8,803 nt of DNA from Hyphomicrobium_A sp964622715 (lineage in GTDB: Bacteria; Pseudomonadota; Alphaproteobacteria; Rhizobiales; Hyphomicrobiaceae), in NCBI GenBank assembly GCA_964622715.1, contig CAZURR010000095.1, positions 1-8,803 of the forward strand. Direction: 5' to 3'. Positions within the stretch are counted from its first letter, which is position 1. Each line of letters begins with the position of its first letter. Below, in pieces: positions 5,435 through 8,803 of this stretch. The notes below the pieces were generated by a model. It ran no database searches and had not been told where the DNA came from. It saw only the letters and a list, made by a program, of their open reading frames with translations. Position numbers and translations under genes: made by a program.

Positions 5435-6953
5435 TGACATAGCGAATTGGCTCCTCGCGGCTCGCCGACGGCTACGAGACATGAATGTCGCGCCGACGCT
5501 TGAGCATGTGGGTATCGTCGAGCAAATCGGCGACAGTGTCGCCAAGATCTCCGGCCTTCCATGGACGCGTCTTGACGAACTGCTACAGTTCGAAGATGGC
5601 ACTTTGGGACTGGCAGTCCGAATCGACGAGGAATCGGTTGGCTGCGTCCTGCTCGGCAGCGGGGAAAAGATCACCGCCGGAAGCCGGGTCCGGGGAACTG
5701 GCGGGATTATTTGCGTACCGGTGGGAGATGCGCTGCTCGGCCGCATCGTCGACTCGACGGGCGCGCCGCTGGATAATGGGCCGCTGATTTCAGCCGACCG
5801 CAGAGACCCCATCGAACGACAGGCTCCGGCCATTGTCGACCGCGATCTGGTCAAGCAGCCTTTGATGACGGGCCTTACCGTGATCGATGCCATGATTCCG
5901 CTTGGCCGCGGTCAGCGGGAACTCATCATCGGCGACCGGAAAACCGGCAAGACCGCTGTGGCCGTGGACACAATGATCAGTCAACGGTCCTCCGACGTCA
6001 TCTGTGTCTACGCCGCCGTGGGCCAAAAAGCGTCGGCCGTCAACCAAGTCGTCGATGCGGTCCGCCAGTATGGCGCATTCGAGCGCTGCATTTTCGTGGT
6101 CGGAGAGGCCGATGCGCCGCCGGGGGCGCAGTGGGTCACGCCCTATGCCGCCTGCACGATGGCGGAATACTTTCGGGACCAGGGACGCGACGCGCTTCTC
6201 ATTATCGATGATTTGACCAAGCACGCCATCGTATACCGGCAGCTCTCGCTTCTACTGCGCAAGCCACCGGGACGAGAGGCTTATCCGGGCGATGTCTTCT
6301 ACATTCATGCCCGGCTGTTGGAGCGGGCCGCGAAGCTCTCAGACCAGTTGGGGGGCGGGTCTCTAACAGCACTCCCGATTGCCGAGACGCAGGCAGGCAA
6401 TCTGACTGCCTACATCCCCACCAACCTGATTTCGATTACCGATGGCCAGATCTACCTCGAACCCAAGCTATTCTATGAGGGACACAAGCCGGCCGTGAAC
6501 GTTGGCATGAGTGTTTCACGTGTCGGTGGTCAGACACAGGCCCCCGTTATGAAGCGTCTCGCGGAGACCCTAAAGCTCGAATATGCCCAGTTCCTCGAGC
6601 TCGAAGTCTTTACGCGCTTTGGCGTGATGGTCGACAAGCGAACCAGGCGGACGATCGAACACGGGCGTCGCATCCGCGCCATTTTGGCTCAACCGGAGTA
6701 CCGGCCGCTTTCTCTTGCTGAGCAGGTGGCTTTGCTTCTTGCTGTCGATGAAGCAAAGCTCGATGCACTTCCGCTTAATCTCGTGGAGCGATTCAAAAGC
6801 GGACTCGGCGCTCGGCTTTCGGAGCGTTGCCCGCGTACCATAGCCCGGATTGAACAGAGCGGTGAATTCGCCGACGAGGACCGACAGGATCTTGTCGGCG
6901 CGATCGATGCGTTCCTGGCCGAGCTTGCGCCAGGGTCGCGGGAGGACGGCTAA
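5418..6953 (+). CDS. atpA: N-type ATPase subunit alpha
   Basis: Non-catalytic nucleotide-binding subunit that alternates with beta in the headpiece. The 511 residues show the helical N-terminus that binds the stalk (about 5-22), the barrel (VGIVEQIGDSVAKISGL), the P-loop GDRKTGKT at 172-179, VGQKAS, the Walker B LLIIDD with Asp264, the long conserved run around GGGSLTALPIAETQAG, ITDGQIYLE, and the arginine finger in VGMSVSRVGG (Arg368). All essential residues are present and the length is normal. The start at 5418 lies 17 bases inside atpF and is preceded by a GAAGAG purine run. This is the largest overlap in the operon. One base separates its stop from atpG. Identity is certain. Confidence 0.98.
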   Translation: MKPLPDDIANWLLAARRRLRDMNVAPTLEHVGIVEQIGDSVAKISGLPWTRLDELLQFEDGTLGLAVRIDEESVGCVLLGSGEKITAGSRVRGTGGIICVPVGDALLGRIVDSTGAPLDNGPLISADRRDPIERQAPAIVDRDLVKQPLMTGLTVIDAMIPLGRGQRELIIGDRKTGKTAVAVDTMISQRSSDVICVYAAVGQKASAVNQVVDAVRQYGAFERCIFVVGEADAPPGAQWVTPYAACTMAEYFRDQGRDALLIIDDLTKHAIVYRQLSLLLRKPPGREAYPGDVFYIHARLLERAAKLSDQLGGGSLTALPIAETQAGNLTAYIPTNLISITDGQIYLEPKLFYEGHKPAVNVGMSVSRVGGQTQAPVMKRLAETLKLEYAQFLELEVFTRFGVMVDKRTRRTIEHGRRIRAILAQPEYRPLSLAEQVALLLAVDEAKLDALPLNLVERFKSGLGARLSERCPRTIARIEQSGEFADEDRQDLVGAIDAFLAELAPGSREDG

Positions 6954-6954
6954 A

Positions 6955-7800
6955 ATGGAGCAGTTGCCACGCCTGCGGGCGCGAATCTCTAGTCTGCAGG
7001 AGCTGCGCGACCTCATCCGGGCCTTGCGTGCGCTTGCCGGCTCGCATGTACAGGAGGCGCAGGGGGCACTCGCGGGGATACGCAGATACGTGGAAGTCAT
7101 TGAAGATGCCATCGCCGAGGGGACGGCGCTGCTTCCGGAGATTGACCGCCAGGCGGCTGCGTCCGAGGTATTTGACGGCAGTGTGCTAATCGTCGTCTGC
7201 TCGGAACACGGCTTTGTGGGAGCTTTCAACGAACACCTGCTCGACCGTGCTGCGGCGGAGCGCAAGGAGGGCCAGGCCCTCATGGTTATTGGGCGCCGTG
7301 GTGCCATGCTTGCGGCGGAAAAAGGCCTTGAGGTCGATCGCAGTTTTCCCATGGCAACCCATGTCGGCGGCATTTTGGGCATCACGCGCCGGGTCGCCGA
7401 GTATTTGTCGGGCGTTTCGAAGGCGGATGTCGTGTTCGGCGGCTATCGACGGGGCGGGAACTTCGAAGCGGAGGTCAGACACGTTCTGCCCCTCGATCCT
7501 GCCCTCTTGGTCGGATCCGAGCAACGGAGTCCGCCTCTGCATCATCTGGCCCCGGACGTGCTCTTGCAGCGGCTTGCGAGCGAGTACCTCTTCGCTGAGC
7601 TCACCCGCGCGGTTATGGAGTCCTTGGCCAGCGAAAACGGAGCCCGGCTTCGCGTGATGGAGGCTGCCGATCACAACATCGGTGACAAGTTGGAAGGTCT
7701 GCGCCGCTCGGAGAATGCCCTGCGCCAAGAGGCCATCACGTCGGAATTGCTCGACGTCGTCACGGGCTCGGAGGCCATTCTCAATAACGTCGGCCGCTGA
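6955..7800 (+). CDS. atpG: N-type ATPase subunit gamma
   Basis: Central shaft that rotates within the alpha-beta hexamer. The 281 residues keep the gamma layout. A long N-terminal helix (LRARISSLQELRDLIRALRA, about 7-26) is followed by the Rossmann-like core with CSEHGFVGAFN (82-92, equivalent to the usual GLCGxxN). The C-terminal helix contains RLRVMEAADHNIGDKL and ends RQEAITSELLDVV, the family's most conserved segment. The N-terminal helix lacks the common ITKAMKMVAAAK motif, reading instead LIRALRALAGSH, as is usual for divergent alternate-type gamma. A good ribosome site (GGAGG, 6941-6945) lies nine bases before the ATG. An in-frame ATG at 6850 inside atpA is rejected. It is the last gene of the operon; no terminator hairpin is visible after it. 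Confidence 0.96.
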   Translation: MEQLPRLRARISSLQELRDLIRALRALAGSHVQEAQGALAGIRRYVEVIEDAIAEGTALLPEIDRQAAASEVFDGSVLIVVCSEHGFVGAFNEHLLDRAAAERKEGQALMVIGRRGAMLAAEKGLEVDRSFPMATHVGGILGITRRVAEYLSGVSKADVVFGGYRRGGNFEAEVRHVLPLDPALLVGSEQRSPPLHHLAPDVLLQRLASEYLFAELTRAVMESLASENGARLRVMEAADHNIGDKLEGLRRSENALRQEAITSELLDVVTGSEAILNNVGR

Positions 7801-7829
7801 TCTTGGCTTTCGATCATCGCGCTGCCACG

Positions 7830-8240
7830 TCAAATGTGCCCCAATGCTTTGTGTGGGAAGGGAAACACATAGCCGACCAATCCGCCATCTAGGATCTCGA
7901 CGATCCCCAGCGGTGAGTTGATTGCATCGGATGAAAGCGGAAATACTCCCTCCGAGATCAAGTCACGACAGAAATGAACGCCCGGCTCACAGTGATCACC
8001 AACCAGAGACGGTGGCCTCGCCGCTGCAGGAGCAAAGCTATCGAGATGAAGCCCGCTAGTCCGAGTGCAGCCAAGCTGGTGTTGAAGCCCCGAAAGTCGC
8101 CTCGGCAACATGGGAAGAGTCGCGTTCTTATATTGGGCCGCCCGGAAGGGGCTGGCGAAACTGATGAGAAGAAGAAGCAAGAAGATTGCGGCGAGCCCGC
8201 AGTGGAAAACTCGTGCTGACTTCGCGTTCGGTTCGGTCAT
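7830..8240 (-). pseudogene. Small four-helix membrane protein, doubly frameshifted
   Basis: I do not recognise the family. Starting at 8240 (MTEPNAKSARVF) the first frame gives one clear helix (GLAAIFLLLLLISF, residues 15-28) to about 8103. It then becomes an implausible polar run until about 7965, where it again reads well (DLISEGVFPLSSDAINSP, PLGIVEILDGGLVGYVF) to the stop at 7830. In the middle stretch the next frame is strongly membrane-like: LAALGLAGFISIALLL, QRRGHRLWLVITV, SRAFISVV, ending at a stop at 7958-7960. Joining the three pieces gives a protein of about 136 residues with four helices, because the two shifts (+1 near 8103, -1 near 7965) cancel in length. The start has only AAGAA upstream; an alternative ATG at 8246 is two codons earlier. 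The gene converges on atpG with 29 bases between stops. It may be decayed or contain sequencing errors. Confidence 0.65.
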
Positions 8241-8351
8241 AGTCATTCTTGCAATTTCGTCGGCGCACGCGATCCCGTTACCGTGGCCCAAGCACGTATG
8301 ACTGATCGCTTCTGGGCAATGAAAAGCTTATGCTTGCCGGTTTACAATGGG

Positions 8352-8368
8352 CGTTGAAAACATCAACG
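8352..8368. repeat. Short inverted repeat between two minus-strand genes
   Basis: CGTTGA and TCAACG form a perfect 6-base-pair stem around a 5-base loop, 15 bases past the methyltransferase stop on the minus strand. No T-run follows, so a factor-independent terminator is doubtful. It could equally be a chance repeat or a small operator. Confidence 0.25.
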
Positions 8369-8383
8369 ACCTCCCCGGATGTA

Positions 8384-8803
8384 TCAGGCACGGCGCTTAG
8401 CTAACACGACCTCGGAACAAATGCCGTAGTTTGTCAGAACGGCTTGATATCCAATCCGCCAAAACTCACCTGGAATGAGTTCACCGATCTCGACGGGACG
8501 GCAGCCGCCAAGGAGAACAGGTTGCCTGTCGTGGATCTTCTGCCAGAGAGCACAGATCGCTGTCGATAGGTGACCCTGGCCAAATGTCAGGCTAACGTTG
8601 CAAAAAAGCCCGCCAGGCCCAAGTACCCTCCTGGCATCGGCTATAAACTCCTGAATATCTGCGTCGGAAAGAAGGTCCAGGACATAGGTGGTGACGACAC
8701 GGTCGAAACTCCCGTCTCGCGCCGGAATGTTCGGCGAACCGTCCGTTCGAAGGACGCGCGCGCGGTTCGACCATGGCTTGAGACGTGTCGCTGCAAGCCG
8801 CAC
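8384..8803 (-). CDS. Class I SAM-dependent methyltransferase, C-terminal part
   Basis: This is the last 139 residues of a gene that enters from the right edge. IPARDGSFDRVVTTYVLDLL matches the acidic motif and fourth strand of class I methyltransferases, and the following helix and turn ADARRVLGPGGLFCNVSLTFG match the conserved L-x-PGG segment and fifth strand. The glycine-rich SAM-binding loop (motif I) would lie upstream, outside the window. The tail includes a Trp- and Gly-containing region (GEFWRIGYQAVLTNYGICSEVVLAKRRA) that forms the last strands of the fold. The substrate cannot be told from what is visible. It is on the strand opposite the ATPase operon, in the same direction as the membrane-protein remnant at 7830-8240 and 143 bases from it. 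No frameshift is seen. Confidence 0.85.
   Translation of the reverse strand: MRLAATRLKPWSNRARVLRTDGSPNIPARDGSFDRVVTTYVLDLLSDADIQEFIADARRVLGPGGLFCNVSLTFGQGHLSTAICALWQKIHDRQPVLLGGCRPVEIGELIPGEFWRIGYQAVLTNYGICSEVVLAKRRA

Noticed and set aside
6850..6954. Longer N-terminus for atpG
   Set aside because: It lies inside atpA; the gamma N-terminal helix starts at 6955, preceded by GGAGG.
6570..7385. Long minus-strand open frame opposite atpA and atpG
   Set aside because: It has Ser/Arg-rich low-complexity content and lies wholly opposite two conserved genes, which is typical of an antisense shadow.
7801..7829. Shared terminator between atpG and the convergent gene
   Set aside because: There are only 29 bases and a trivial palindrome (CGATCATCG), with no stable stem or T-run.
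7974..8219. Plus-strand basic small protein after atpG
   Set aside because: Its Lys/Arg-rich sequence is the complement of the hydrophobic minus-strand gene and shows no family features or ribosome site.
1..8803. CRISPR arrays, tRNA or rRNA genes, insertion-sequence ends
   Set aside because: No regularly spaced repeats, cloverleaf-like segments, transposase motifs or terminal inverted repeats were seen.

Overview
The window holds one complete, tightly packed operon for an N-type (alternate F1Fo) rotary ATPase, in the order atpD-C-Q-R-B-E-F-A-G (about 1245-7800, all on the + strand). The gene order, the two extra small membrane genes (atpQ, atpR), the absence of a separate delta gene (atpH) and the c-subunit carboxylate pattern identify this type. 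The known family is usually a second, horizontally spread ATPase carried beside the housekeeping F-ATPase. Hosts include many Proteobacteria, some cyanobacteria, planctomycetes and archaea. GC-rich codon use and the neighbours (arylsulfatase, universal stress protein, SAM methyltransferase) fit a proteobacterium, but the sequence does not fix the genus.

Layout. Positions 1-822 carry the 5'-truncated (by the window edge) and probably 3'-broken remains of an arylsulfatase. Positions 859-1238 carry a universal-stress-protein domain whose last third is out of frame through a one-base loss near 1145. The nine ATPase genes follow from 1245 to 7800, with ATGA-type overlaps or gaps of at most 10 bases. 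Convergent to them, on the - strand at 7830-8240, is a small four-helix membrane protein gene whose middle third is readable only in a shifted frame. At the right edge, also on the - strand, is the C-terminal part of a class I SAM-dependent methyltransferase (8384-8803).

How the genes work together. AtpD, AtpA, AtpG and AtpC form the catalytic headpiece and central stalk (beta, alpha, gamma, epsilon). AtpB and AtpE form the ion channel and rotor ring, and AtpF is the peripheral stalk. AtpF carries a C-terminal segment resembling the end of the delta subunit, which would explain the missing atpH. AtpQ and AtpR are accessory membrane proteins specific to this operon type or related to AtpI. All nine genes look intact, with catalytic motifs present, in contrast to the damaged genes on both sides.

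No wholly new system was found. The points most worth a second look are the c-subunit ion site and helix packing, the degenerate DELSEED motif in AtpD, the AtpF-delta fusion, and three broken flanking genes around an intact ATPase operon.
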